This document shows positions 35,934 through 44,573 of a stretch of 64,000 bases of DNA, piece by piece (position 1 is the stretch's first letter; each line of letters opens with the position of its first letter). Source of the DNA: Brevibacillus laterosporus (GTDB taxonomy: Bacteria > Bacillota > Bacilli > Brevibacillales > Brevibacillaceae); contig CP033464.1 of NCBI GenBank assembly GCA_007833815.1, positions 1,410,001-1,474,000 of the forward strand. Reading direction: 5' to 3'. The translations under genes and the position numbers were made by a program. A model generated the notes under the pieces. It had not been told where the DNA came from. It did not search any database and saw nothing but the letters and a program-made list of their open reading frames with translations.

Positions 35934-36974
35934 ATGGTGAAATCCAGTTTGAGTATTCGAACAAAACGTATTCTGTTTTTATGTGTATTCCTGCTTTTAA
36001 TTACGGCGGTCTTTTTTGCATATAAAATCTTTGGTTTTATGTCAGGTATTCAAGACGCCACTATATTTCCGCCAACAGCGAATCCAACTGCCACAAAACC
36101 AGAGGCTCCACCTGTATGGACGGGGACAGAGCGGGTTAACATTTTGCTAATGGGCCTAGACAAACGAGAGATGCGTCCGAATGAACTACCGCGTTCTGAT
36201 AGCATGATGCTCGTAAGTATTGACCCGGAGAAAAAAACATATGATCTCTTCTCCATTATGCGCGACACGCTTGTACGTATACCTGGACATGGAAAAACGC
36301 GTGTAAATGAAGCTTTGACGTATGGAGGCCCTGAGCTTGCCATGGAAACAGTCAGCGATTTTGTAGGACAACCTGTCCATTACTACGTATTGACTGATTT
36401 CGAAGGCTTCAAGAGCTTAATTGATGCCGTTGGGGGTGTAGAGATAGATGTAGAGAAGAACATGAGCTATCATGACCCAACCGATAAAGGAAAGTACGAT
36501 ATTAATTTGAAAAAGGGATTGCAACGCTTAGATGGTGAAAAGGCATTGCAATATGCTCGTTTTCGGCATGATGCCACTTCTGACTATACTCGTACAGAAC
36601 GTCAACGGAAGCTACTAAGTGCTGTTGCTACAGAACTGAAGTCTACTACCACTATTTTTCAAATTCCTAAAATATTGGATAGTGTCCAACCATATATCCA
36701 AACAAATCTAGCCACACTTGATATGATTAAGCTAGGTTCATTGGGAATGTCTCTTCAACAGTCAGGAGAAGGTGGTCATCAATTACCGCCAATGAATATG
36801 TTCCGAGAAGCTAACGTTCCAGGCAAAGGTGCTGTTCTACTCCCATCGGATCAAGACATTATCAAATATATGGACGAGCAGCTAAATAACAAGAATTCGG
36901 CAGAGGACAAAGAAGGTAAGCGAGGAGATTCCTCCACCTCTTATAAATACACTCATCTAGAGCATGCTTCATAA
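35934..36974 (+). CDS. LytR-CpsA-Psr (LCP) family cell-wall ligase
   Basis: 346 residues. One N-terminal span (about 10-30) and an external LCP domain that transfers teichoic acids or other glycopolymers from lipid carrier to peptidoglycan. Seen are NILLMGLDKREMR, RSDSMMLVSID, FSIMRDTLVRIPGHGKTRVN with catalytic Arg, and YARFRHDATSDYTRTERQR. The start is unsure: AAGG lies against ATG 35934, and GTG 35937 or TTG 35949 are possible. Monocistronic, terminator follows. Confidence 0.9.
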   Translation: MVKSSLSIRTKRILFLCVFLLLITAVFFAYKIFGFMSGIQDATIFPPTANPTATKPEAPPVWTGTERVNILLMGLDKREMRPNELPRSDSMMLVSIDPEKKTYDLFSIMRDTLVRIPGHGKTRVNEALTYGGPELAMETVSDFVGQPVHYYVLTDFEGFKSLIDAVGGVEIDVEKNMSYHDPTDKGKYDINLKKGLQRLDGEKALQYARFRHDATSDYTRTERQRKLLSAVATELKSTTTIFQIPKILDSVQPYIQTNLATLDMIKLGSLGMSLQQSGEGGHQLPPMNMFREANVPGKGAVLLPSDQDIIKYMDEQLNNKNSAEDKEGKRGDSSTSYKYTHLEHAS

Positions 36975-36990
36975 CAAAGCATTTTATTTT

Positions 36991-37029
36991 GATAGAGATG
37001 GTTTAGGACGGACCATCTTTATCATTTTT
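36991..37029 (+). terminator. Terminator after LCP gene
   Basis: Stem GATAGAGATGGT / ACCATCTTTATC, then ATTTTTCC. Confidence 0.85.
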
Positions 37030-37032
37030 CCA

Positions 37033-37061
37033 TTGACACCAGATTCGTAATTCTTTATTCT
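37033..37061 (+). promoter_or_regulatory. Sigma-A-type promoter of metNIQ
   Basis: TTGACA, 17-base spacer, TATTCT. It lies about 125 bases upstream of the metN start and leaves a structured leader. Confidence 0.65.
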
Positions 37062-37079
37062 TATAGTTGATTTACCGAA

Positions 37080-37123
37080 TTCCTAGTGATCTAATAGGAA
37101 TTCTGATATCTTTGCGAAGATAT
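37080..37123 (+). promoter_or_regulatory. Two perfect hairpins in the metN leader
   Basis: GAATTCCTA / TAGGAATTC (9 bp) then ATATCTT / AAGATAT with loop TGCG (7 bp). The landmarks of S-box (SAM-I) or T-box riboswitches are not visible, and there is no terminator T run. Possibly a mRNA stabiliser or an unrecognised control element. Confidence 0.45.
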
Positions 37124-37185
37124 AACGTAATTTGATTGCCTATTCGGCCAGAGCCGTGGGTGGAGCAGGGGGCGATTCTACTCTC

Positions 37186-38223
37186 ATGATTAAACTATCT
37201 AACATTGTAAAGGTTTTTAAAAATCGTTTTGGAACCTTTACAGCCCTAAATGGTGTTGATTTGACAATCCAACAGGGAGATATTTATGGCATCATTGGAT
37301 ACAGTGGAGCTGGAAAATCAACGCTAGTGCGCATGATTAACCTACTGGAGTCCCCAACAAGCGGTGAAGTTATCGTGGGTGATACACATCTCCACAATTT
37401 AGCACCAAGTGAATTACGTAAAGCAAGACGTAAGATTGGTATGGTTTTTCAACATTTTAACTTACTATGGTCGCGTACTGTAGCAGATAATGTAGCATTG
37501 CCATTAGAGATTGCTGGCGTGCCAAAATCGGAGCATCAAGCCAGAGTAAAAGAATTATTGGAATTGGTAGGGTTGTCTGATAAATCAGATATGTATCCAT
37601 CCCAATTATCTGGCGGTCAAAAGCAGCGTGTAGGTATTGCGCGAGCATTGGCTAACCAACCTGACGTTCTTTTATGTGATGAAGCAACATCAGCACTGGA
37701 TCCGAAAACAACCGATTCCATCTTGGAATTGTTACAAGACATTAATCGCAAACTAGGTTTAACCATTATTTTAATTACGCATGAAATGCACGTGATCGAG
37801 AAAATTTGTGACAAAGTGGCTGTTATGGAAAGTGGACGCGTCATTGAAGCAGGTGATGTCGTAGAAGTGTTCTCCCATCCAAAAACGACTACAACCAAAG
37901 AATTCTTGAATCAAGTATCTGGTAATAACCAGCTATCTCCTGATTTTCTGGATGGTTTGGGACAGGGAGCTGTTCTGCGTCTTACTTTCTTGGGTGGATC
38001 AGCTAGCCAATCCATGATAAGCCAATTAGTTAGCGAAGTAGGCGTGCAAGCAAATATTTTACAGGGACAGATTAAACGTTTGAAAGATGTTGCCTTTGGT
38101 ACTTTATATGTGCAGATTCCAGGTGATCTTGATACAGAATCTAAAGCTGTTACCTACTTAAAAAAGAGTGGCGTTATTGTCGATGTCATTCGAGGTGCTG
38201 AGGGGGGAAACGCTGATGAATGA
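37186..38223 (+). CDS. metN: Methionine ABC transporter ATP-binding protein
   Basis: 345 residues. Walker A GYSGAGKSTLVRMINLLE, Q-loop VFQHFNLLW, signature LSGGQKQRVGIARAL, Walker B VLLCDEATSALDP and H-loop ITHEMHV. The C-terminal NIL (methionine-sensing) domain runs from about 265 to the end. ATG 37186 has GGGGG only 13 bases upstream; the reading frame stays open further upstream without a better start. It overlaps metI by eight bases. Confidence 0.92.
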   Translation: MIKLSNIVKVFKNRFGTFTALNGVDLTIQQGDIYGIIGYSGAGKSTLVRMINLLESPTSGEVIVGDTHLHNLAPSELRKARRKIGMVFQHFNLLWSRTVADNVALPLEIAGVPKSEHQARVKELLELVGLSDKSDMYPSQLSGGQKQRVGIARALANQPDVLLCDEATSALDPKTTDSILELLQDINRKLGLTIILITHEMHVIEKICDKVAVMESGRVIEAGDVVEVFSHPKTTTTKEFLNQVSGNNQLSPDFLDGLGQGAVLRLTFLGGSASQSMISQLVSEVGVQANILQGQIKRLKDVAFGTLYVQIPGDLDTESKAVTYLKKSGVIVDVIRGAEGGNADE

Positions 38224-38899
38224 TTTTCTGTTGACCTACTTACCAAACGTATTGAAATTCTGGGACCTAATCCAGAAGGCCATTTGGGAAACAAGTTATA
38301 TGGTATTGTTTTCTTTATTATTTGCCGCACTTATTGGGATTCCGCTAGGTATTTTACTCGTAATTACAAGTAAAGGTCATCTAAAGCCTATGCCAGCTTT
38401 GTATCAATTCCTTAGCTTTATTGTTAATATCTTTAGATCGATTCCTTACATCGTATTAATTATTATCCTAATCCCAGTTACACGTGCATTAATACAGACC
38501 TCGATCGGACCGAATGCGGCTATTCTCAGTCTTGTCGTTGGATCTGCACCGTTTATTGCTCGTCTGGTTGAAACATCCATTCGTGAAGTAAATCGTGGTG
38601 TAATTGAAGCGGCCCAATCCATGGGCGCTAGCAACTGGCAAATTATCTATAAAATTTTGATTCCAGAGTCCTTACCGGGTATTGTCTCGGGGATTACAGT
38701 TACTGCTGTTAGCTTAGTAGGATATACAGCGATGGCAGGTGTTGTAGGAGCTGGTGGTTTAGGAGCTATGGCATTTAACTACGGCTTTAATGGATTTAAG
38801 CCAGATATCATGCTGGTTACCACAGTTTTGTTGATTATTCTTGTACAAATCATTCAGATGATTGGTGACGCGATTTCGCGAAAACTAGATCATCGTTGA
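38216..38899 (+). CDS. metI: Methionine ABC transporter permease
   Basis: 227 residues, five or six spans, with the ATPase-docking loop EAAQSMGASNWQIIYKILIP. ATG 38216 is preceded by GAGGGGGGAAA inside the end of metN. Middle gene of metNIQ. Confidence 0.93.
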   Translation: MNDFLLTYLPNVLKFWDLIQKAIWETSYMVLFSLLFAALIGIPLGILLVITSKGHLKPMPALYQFLSFIVNIFRSIPYIVLIIILIPVTRALIQTSIGPNAAILSLVVGSAPFIARLVETSIREVNRGVIEAAQSMGASNWQIIYKILIPESLPGIVSGITVTAVSLVGYTAMAGVVGAGGLGAMAFNYGFNGFKPDIMLVTTVLLIILVQIIQMIGDAISRKLDHR

Positions 38900-38935
38900 T
38901 AAATTAGGAATGAATTAAAATAAGGGGGTAAAAGG

Positions 38936-39790
38936 ATGAAAAAGATTTTCTCAACACTTGCGATAGGATTATTAGCTTTGAGTTTGACTGCTTGCGGCGC
39001 TGGCAACAAAACAGATAATAACACTGCTACACCACAAGAAGGACAACCTGTAACTCTAAAAGTGGGCGCAACCGCTGTTCCTCATGCGGAGATTTTGAAT
39101 GAAGTGGTTAAACCGATGTTACAAAAGGAAAACATTAATCTTGATGTTGTGCTTTTCCAAGATTTCGTAATGCCAAACACACAACTAGCTGAAAAGGAAT
39201 TAGATGCGAACTACTTCCAGCACATTCCTTGGTTAGAGAAAACCAATATAGAAAAAGGTCTAGACCTTACGTATGTAGCAGGTATCCACATCGAGCCAAT
39301 GGGTATCTACTCTAATAAAACAAAAGCATACAAAGATGTAGCAGCTCTTCCACAAGGTGCAGTAGTAGCTATTACGAATGCTTCTGTTGAGCAAGGACGT
39401 ATTCTTGCTATTCTTGAAAATGCAGGTCTTTTGAAATTAAAAGATGGCGTGGGCACTAATGGAACGGTAGCCGATATCGTTGAGAAAAAAATAGAATTAA
39501 AAGAACTAGAACCAGCGATGCTGCCACGAGCTATTGACGATCCAGGTATTGATGCAGCTGTTATCAACTCTAACTTTGCGATGGAAGCTGGTCTAAAACC
39601 AACTGAGAACTCCATCTATCTAGAAGAGGGTAAAGACAATCCAAATGTAAACGTATTGGCAACTCGTCAAGATAACAAAGATAGTGAAGTAATTAAGAAG
39701 CTTGCTGAAGCAATGACTTCTCCTGAAGTGAAAGACTTCATTGATAAGAAATATAATGGTGCTGTATTGTTTGTCGGACAGCTGAAATAA
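38936..39790 (+). CDS. metQ: Methionine-binding lipoprotein (NlpA/MetQ family)
   Basis: 284 residues. Lipobox LSLTAC (Cys about 20) anchors it outside the membrane. The MetQ fold is marked by VGATAVPHAEIL, ELDANYFQHIPWLE and VVAITNASVEQGR. Substrate is probably methionine, with the third gene of the operon position supporting it. AAGGGGGT precedes the ATG. Confidence 0.94.
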   Translation: MKKIFSTLAIGLLALSLTACGAGNKTDNNTATPQEGQPVTLKVGATAVPHAEILNEVVKPMLQKENINLDVVLFQDFVMPNTQLAEKELDANYFQHIPWLEKTNIEKGLDLTYVAGIHIEPMGIYSNKTKAYKDVAALPQGAVVAITNASVEQGRILAILENAGLLKLKDGVGTNGTVADIVEKKIELKELEPAMLPRAIDDPGIDAAVINSNFAMEAGLKPTENSIYLEEGKDNPNVNVLATRQDNKDSEVIKKLAEAMTSPEVKDFIDKKYNGAVLFVGQLK

Positions 39791-39801
39791 TGGAGTGTGA
39801 A

Positions 39802-39839
39802 TAAAAAAACTGTCGGATTAAACCGGCAGTTTTTTTATT
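39802..39839. terminator. Terminator after metQ, probably bidirectional
   Basis: Stem AAAACTGTCGG / CCGGCAGTTTT with A run before and T run after. It also lies at the 3' end of the converging M50 gene. Confidence 0.9.
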
Positions 39840-39852
39840 CTATCGGAACATT

Positions 39853-41076
39853 TTACGATACTTGCCTAGTTACATTGCGAGCCAGTTTTCTTTGGCGATT
39901 CCACGACCAGAGTACAATACCAAAAGGTAGCAATGTTAATAGAAGTAAGAGAATGCCATCAGCAAATTGCCAAGAGATAATAGGGTATTGCAAGAAATCA
40001 GTCATAATGCGGCGAATGATCTCGATTGATTGGAGTAAGAAGAAATTGAAGAAGAAATAGAGCGCGAAACAGAAGCCCAACAAAAAGAAGATCGAGTACC
40101 AGCGAATCACTTGTTTCTCACGCATATCTACCGTGTCCCATATTTCTTGTTCGGCAGGAGTCCATTTTCGGTACAATTTACGTAGGAACAATTGAGTATT
40201 ATCCAATAGATTATTACAGCCAAAAAAGTTGGTGAATACATAGTAAATATCCGTTCTCATAAAGAACATGAATTGAAAGCCGAGAGCCATTAAGAAATTC
40301 AAATTGATTAGTTTAATAAAGGAAAGCATGAAATCAGTTAATGTGATGACTCCTACATCATGAGCAAACAGGAGCCAGACACCAATACTAAAAAAAATGG
40401 CATCTCCAGACATTCCAGCAAAGTAGGCAGGATAACGCTTATTTGGTTCAACTAGAACGATGTCAGACATATTTGTCTCTGCCACAGGGAAGAATAGGCG
40501 ATGGCTAAATCCGATTCGGCTACCAACTCCAAGAGAACGGACAGCAGTTAAGTGTGCTGTTTCGTGTATAAACAAAAAGAGATAATTAACAACAACGGCT
40601 AACAGAAGAGAAGCGGTTAAGGATGGCGAACTAAAAATATCGGTGAAGACTGGAAAGTATTCATGATGAAAAAAGAGCAGTACTACAGCTGATATAAAGC
40701 AGACAATAGAGATAGAGAATGTAAATTTATTGAATAATATGCTACCAACCCGTTCGGAAATCCAAGGGAAATGATCGATGCGTATCTCCTTCTCATTAAC
40801 TACAGTCCCATCTACGGTATAAACAAATTGATATTCGTTAATTAAATCAAGTGCAAAATCTTGAACATCGACAGGTTCACCAAATCGTCTTTCCATTTCT
40901 TCAGCTACCTGAATAATGGTTTGCCCCTGATCTAACATCTCAATAATTTCAACAGCAAAAGTAGGTAACATGATATATTCACTTTTATCGGGCCTACCAA
41001 TTATGGTTTCTTCTTCACTTACTTGGCGTTTTTTTAGGGGATGCATGCGCAACATACTGTTATTAGTTAGTTCCAT
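39853..41076 (-). CDS. M50-like membrane zinc protease with PqqD/RRE-like N-terminus
   Basis: 407 residues. The first 90 residues (KRQVSEEETIIGRP, YIMLPTFAVEIIEMLDQGQT, VDVQDFALDLINEYQFV) resemble PqqD-type peptide-recognition domains. Six or more spans follow, with the zinc motif HETAH in a membrane segment (LFLFIHETAHLTAVRSLGV). This layout matches putative peptide zinc metalloproteases such as YydH, found in RiPP or peptide-signal loci. GGAGGAAATAACG precedes the ATG, 15 bases after the E1-like gene, so the two form an operon. Function inferred: processing or export of a small peptide. Confidence 0.8.
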   Translation of the reverse strand: MELTNNSMLRMHPLKKRQVSEEETIIGRPDKSEYIMLPTFAVEIIEMLDQGQTIIQVAEEMERRFGEPVDVQDFALDLINEYQFVYTVDGTVVNEKEIRIDHFPWISERVGSILFNKFTFSISIVCFISAVVLLFFHHEYFPVFTDIFSSPSLTASLLLAVVVNYLFLFIHETAHLTAVRSLGVGSRIGFSHRLFFPVAETNMSDIVLVEPNKRYPAYFAGMSGDAIFFSIGVWLLFAHDVGVITLTDFMLSFIKLINLNFLMALGFQFMFFMRTDIYYVFTNFFGCNNLLDNTQLFLRKLYRKWTPAEQEIWDTVDMREKQVIRWYSIFFLLGFCFALYFFFNFFLLQSIEIIRRIMTDFLQYPIISWQFADGILLLLLTLLPFGIVLWSWNRQRKLARNVTRQVS

Positions 41077-41091
41077 TCGTTATTTCCTCCG

Positions 41092-42253
41092 TTAGCTAAG
41101 CACTTCTTCAACTGGTTGCTCCAGCGAAAAGATAGAAAGAGTTCGTTTACCTTCACCGCAGGTCGGACAATCTAGTTCTTTTCGCTCTGTTTCTGAAACT
41201 ATTTTTGTTTCATAAGTTAAAAAGTTGATGGTGACATATCTACCTTCAGATTGAACTTGACTTGTGCCGGTAAGGATTTTACATGCTTCAGAGGCAATAA
41301 TGCCTGTAATAATGGCTAAATTAGGAGCAATCGTTGCTGTAGGAAGATGGTACTTTGAATCAATTAGATACTTTAGTTCCTCTTCGTAATGATCAGGATT
41401 TTGATCATGATGATGAAGATGGAAGCAATCTAAACAAGGAGTTTTTCCAGGATGAATATGATAAAAGGTTCCTTCTGTTAAATTGACTCCTCCTGCAATA
41501 AAGGGAATTCCTAGTTCAACACATGCTGTATTTACCCATCTTTGAATGAAGAAAAAGGGGAGTATCAGCTGCTAAAATAACAAGATCACTACCCGCTATG
41601 AGTTCTTTTACATCAGAGGCAGAGCCAATTTTCTTCATAATGGTTTCGACAGACATGCCTGAATTGCGTTCATTAACGAATTCTTCAGTCACGTCGATTT
41701 TTAACCGACCAATATCACTCTCTTTAAAAAGTAACTGGCGATTTAAGTTACTAAGCTCCACACGATCAAAGTCGACAATTCGAACATTAGTAACCCCCAG
41801 ACCAGCAAAGTTAGATAAGAGAGAAGAACCAAAGGCACCTGATCCAAGTATTGTTACTTTCTTTTGAAGTAAATCTTCTTGAACCTTACTCGGTGGATTG
41901 TCTATATCGGAATAAATCGAAAAGAAACGGATATTAGCCCGATAGCGTTCCTTTTGAGCTGTCGTTAGTGATGTTGTTTCTTCCCAGGTCTTATCTTCTA
42001 TATAACCGAGGGAATTAAGAGCGGTTATTGCTTCAGTTAGTTCCCCAAATGTAACTTCTGGGTGTCTGCTGGCAAGCAACTTATGTATTTCATCAAGGGT
42101 ACGACTACCATCAAGTAAGTGAATTAATGTTTTTATGGAACCAGTTTCATCGGGAATTTGATTAATGAAGCCAGATACTTGTCCAAATTGGAGAGTGTCG
42201 GATCCAATTTCGATAATAGGGTGAATTTCTTTTACGATAGGCTTCTGTTGCAT
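41092..42253 (-). pseudogene. ThiF/MoeB-like E1 enzyme with N-terminal recognition domain, frameshifted
   Basis: From ATG 42253 (AAAGGAG upstream) the reading gives about 110 residues of winged-helix/PqqD-like domain, then an adenylating Rossmann domain (KVTILGSGAFGSSLLSNFAG, VDFDRVELSNLNRQ) up to AADTP. A run of four G on the plus strand (41557-41560) shifts the frame; removing one base lets it continue FFFIQRWVNTACVELGIPF, then zinc pairs CLDC and CPTC, ending EEVLS. Such E1-like proteins activate peptide C-termini in RiPP or microcin C-like synthesis. The lesion may be real or a homopolymer sequencing error. Confidence 0.75.
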
Positions 42254-42766
42254 GCAATCCTTCTCCTTTCAATTTTACAAACAATGATAGGGATAGCTGA
42301 CGCAACTATCCCTATCTCATTTTGATAATAACAGGAAGCATGTAATGAAATTATTATTTGTCAGAATTATCTAATAAAAATTCTATCCTTTTATTTTTCG
42401 TATTTCAATATAAATTTGTAATTTTCAATATATATAGCTTTTATGTTCGTTTTTTGCGATTACAGCTGTATAAACGAGCGCCCCTATTCGTATAGTAAGT
42501 AGAGAAGAGTGATTCATTAATTGGTATAAATCATACTCGGATGTACCAGAACGATAACATCAAATTTACCATTATTTGATTGGAATCAATAATAATTTCC
42601 AGTAATTTCATTTTTAAAAGGATTTTTCTGTATATATATTTTATTTTAATTTATTTATCTTGATAATTAATAAAAAATAATTAAATGTAAAAGGAAATTA
42701 TATTATATTATTCAGAAAAAGAGTATAGTAAAGCATATGAGAAAGAAATAAGGGGGACACAAAAAG
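42254..42766. other. 513-bp AT-rich gap upstream of the E1-like gene and oppA
   Basis: Divergent promoter region. It holds a perfect 11-bp inverted repeat GATAGGGATAG / CTATCCCTATC (42286-42316). Minus-strand open frames of 26 residues (42531-42611) and 30 residues (42425-42517) exist but lack ribosome sites, so no peptide precursor is called. Confidence 0.6.
42286..42316. repeat. Perfect 11-bp inverted repeat upstream of the E1-like gene
   Basis: Arms GATAGGGATAG and CTATCCCTATC with a 9-base loop. On the minus strand it precedes the ribosome site of the E1-like gene by 15 or so bases and lacks a T run. An attenuator or operator is possible. Confidence 0.6.
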
Positions 42767-44401
42767 ATGAAAAAGAATATTTTTGTGCTAATGAGTTCAG
42801 TTTTAGTTTTGGGTGTAGCTTTAGCAGGTTGCGGAGGTAACAGTAATACAGCAGCACCGGGTTCTACTGATGCGTCCAAGCAAGAAACAAATGGTGAACC
42901 AAAAGTATTGCGTATGAATATGCACACTGAGCCTCCTACATCTGACCCTGGTATTGCGGAAGACTCAACTTCCGGTGCGGTTGTTCGCGCAATCTTTGAC
43001 GGCTTAACTCGTACAGATAAAGATGGAAAACCACAACCATCCGTTGCAGAAAAAATTGATGTTTCTGAGGATGGTACAAAATATACATTCCATTTGAGAG
43101 ATGCTAAATGGAGTAATGGTGAGCCTTTAACAGCTCATGACTTTGAATTTGCTTGGAAACGAGCATTGGATCCTGCTACAGCTTCTAACTATGCATACCA
43201 ACTCGACTACATTAAGGGTGGAGAAGCTTTTAGAACAGGCAAAGGTAAAAAAGAGGATGTAGGAGTAAAAGCTACTGACGATAAAACATTGGAAGTAGAA
43301 TTGGCTAACCCAACTCCGTTCTTCCTAGAATTGACTAGCTTCTATACGTACTATCCTGTAAATAAGAAATTGGTTGAATCCAACAAAGACTGGGCAAAAG
43401 AAGCTAAGACGATTGTTGGTAATGGACCATTTAAGATGACGAATTGGGAACACAAAAGTAAGTTGACACTTGAAAAGAACGAACATTACTGGGATGCTGA
43501 TGTTGTAAAAATCGACAAAATTGAATTCTCAATGGTTGAGGATGAGAATACAGAGCTTTCCATGTATCAAAATGGAGAGTTAGATTGGGCTGGTGCTCCA
43601 TTAAGTAACGTTCCTTTGGATTCTATTCCAGCGCTGCAACAAAGTAATGAACTAATTACAAAACCGAAAGCATCTATTTACTGGTACAAATTTAATACAG
43701 AAAAAGCACCGTTTAACAACGTGAAAATCCGTAAAGCATTTGCCTATGCGGTTGATCGTGAAGCCATCGTTAAAAACGTAACGCAATCAGGACAACAGCC
43801 TGCAATGGGTATGCTACCTCCTACAATGTCTTTCAATAAAGAAGGTTATTTTAAAGATAACGATGTAGACACAGCTAAGCAGTTACTCCAAGAAGGTATG
43901 AAAGAGCTGGGCATAACAAAGCTTCCACCAGTAACCATTTCTATCAATACATCTGAAAACCATAAAAAAATTGCTGAGGCAGTTCAAGACCAATGGAAAA
44001 AGGCTTTAGATGTTGACGTGAGAATTGAAAACGCCGAGTGGAAAGTATATTTGGATAAACTACACCAAGGTAACTACCAAGTAGGACGTATGGGCTGGAA
44101 TGCTGACTTTAACGATCCAATTAACTTTATTGAACTATTCCGTGACAAAAAGGGCGGAAACAACGATACGAACTGGGAAAATGCTGAATACAAAAAACTT
44201 GTAAACGACTCCCAAAAAGAGCTAGACAAGGCCAAACGTGACGAAATACTACAAAAGGCAGAAGAAATCTTTATGGACGAATTGCCAGTTGTTCCAGTTT
44301 ACTACTACACTGATTCTTGGGTGCAAAATCCTAAGCTGAAAGGTGTAAGCTTTGATGCTATGGGTAACATCGACTGGAAATGGGCAGATTTAGAAAAATA
44401 A
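42767..44401 (+). CDS. Oligopeptide ABC transporter substrate-binding lipoprotein (OppA family), copy 1
   Basis: 544 residues, solute-binding family 5. Lipobox LGVALAGC (Cys about 22). Family segments are RMNMHTEPPTSDPGIAEDST, KWSNGEPLTAHDFEFAWKRA, GNGPFKM and KAFAYAVDREAIV. It binds extracellular peptides for import. No permease or ATPase genes are nearby, so it must use a transporter encoded elsewhere. Closely related to the next gene; tandem duplication. AAGGGGG precedes the ATG. Confidence 0.92.
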   Translation: MKKNIFVLMSSVLVLGVALAGCGGNSNTAAPGSTDASKQETNGEPKVLRMNMHTEPPTSDPGIAEDSTSGAVVRAIFDGLTRTDKDGKPQPSVAEKIDVSEDGTKYTFHLRDAKWSNGEPLTAHDFEFAWKRALDPATASNYAYQLDYIKGGEAFRTGKGKKEDVGVKATDDKTLEVELANPTPFFLELTSFYTYYPVNKKLVESNKDWAKEAKTIVGNGPFKMTNWEHKSKLTLEKNEHYWDADVVKIDKIEFSMVEDENTELSMYQNGELDWAGAPLSNVPLDSIPALQQSNELITKPKASIYWYKFNTEKAPFNNVKIRKAFAYAVDREAIVKNVTQSGQQPAMGMLPPTMSFNKEGYFKDNDVDTAKQLLQEGMKELGITKLPPVTISINTSENHKKIAEAVQDQWKKALDVDVRIENAEWKVYLDKLHQGNYQVGRMGWNADFNDPINFIELFRDKKGGNNDTNWENAEYKKLVNDSQKELDKAKRDEILQKAEEIFMDELPVVPVYYYTDSWVQNPKLKGVSFDAMGNIDWKWADLEK

Positions 44402-44413
44402 GATCAAAAGATA

Positions 44414-44453
44414 TAATAAAGAGAGGCAGACTATGCTTCTCTTTATTTTTTTA
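44414..44453 (+). terminator. Terminator between the two oppA-like genes
   Basis: Stem AATAAAGAGAGGCA / TGCTTCTCTTTATT followed by T5. Confidence 0.85.
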
Positions 44454-44573
44454 AACTTATAAATGTAAATTTTATAACATAAATTAAAATTAATTATTAT
44501 TATAAAAGTGTTTGTTCTCGAAAAAAACAGGGTATATTTAATTGTATATATCTTTTTTGGGGGGCATATACAC

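Noticed and set aside
37062-37185. SAM-I or T-box riboswitch before metN
   Set aside because: The conserved core sequences and a terminator are not visible; only simple hairpins are seen.
42425-42611. Minus-strand peptides of 30 and 26 residues as RiPP precursors
   Set aside because: Neither has a ribosome site, and the DNA is so AT-rich that short frames are expected.
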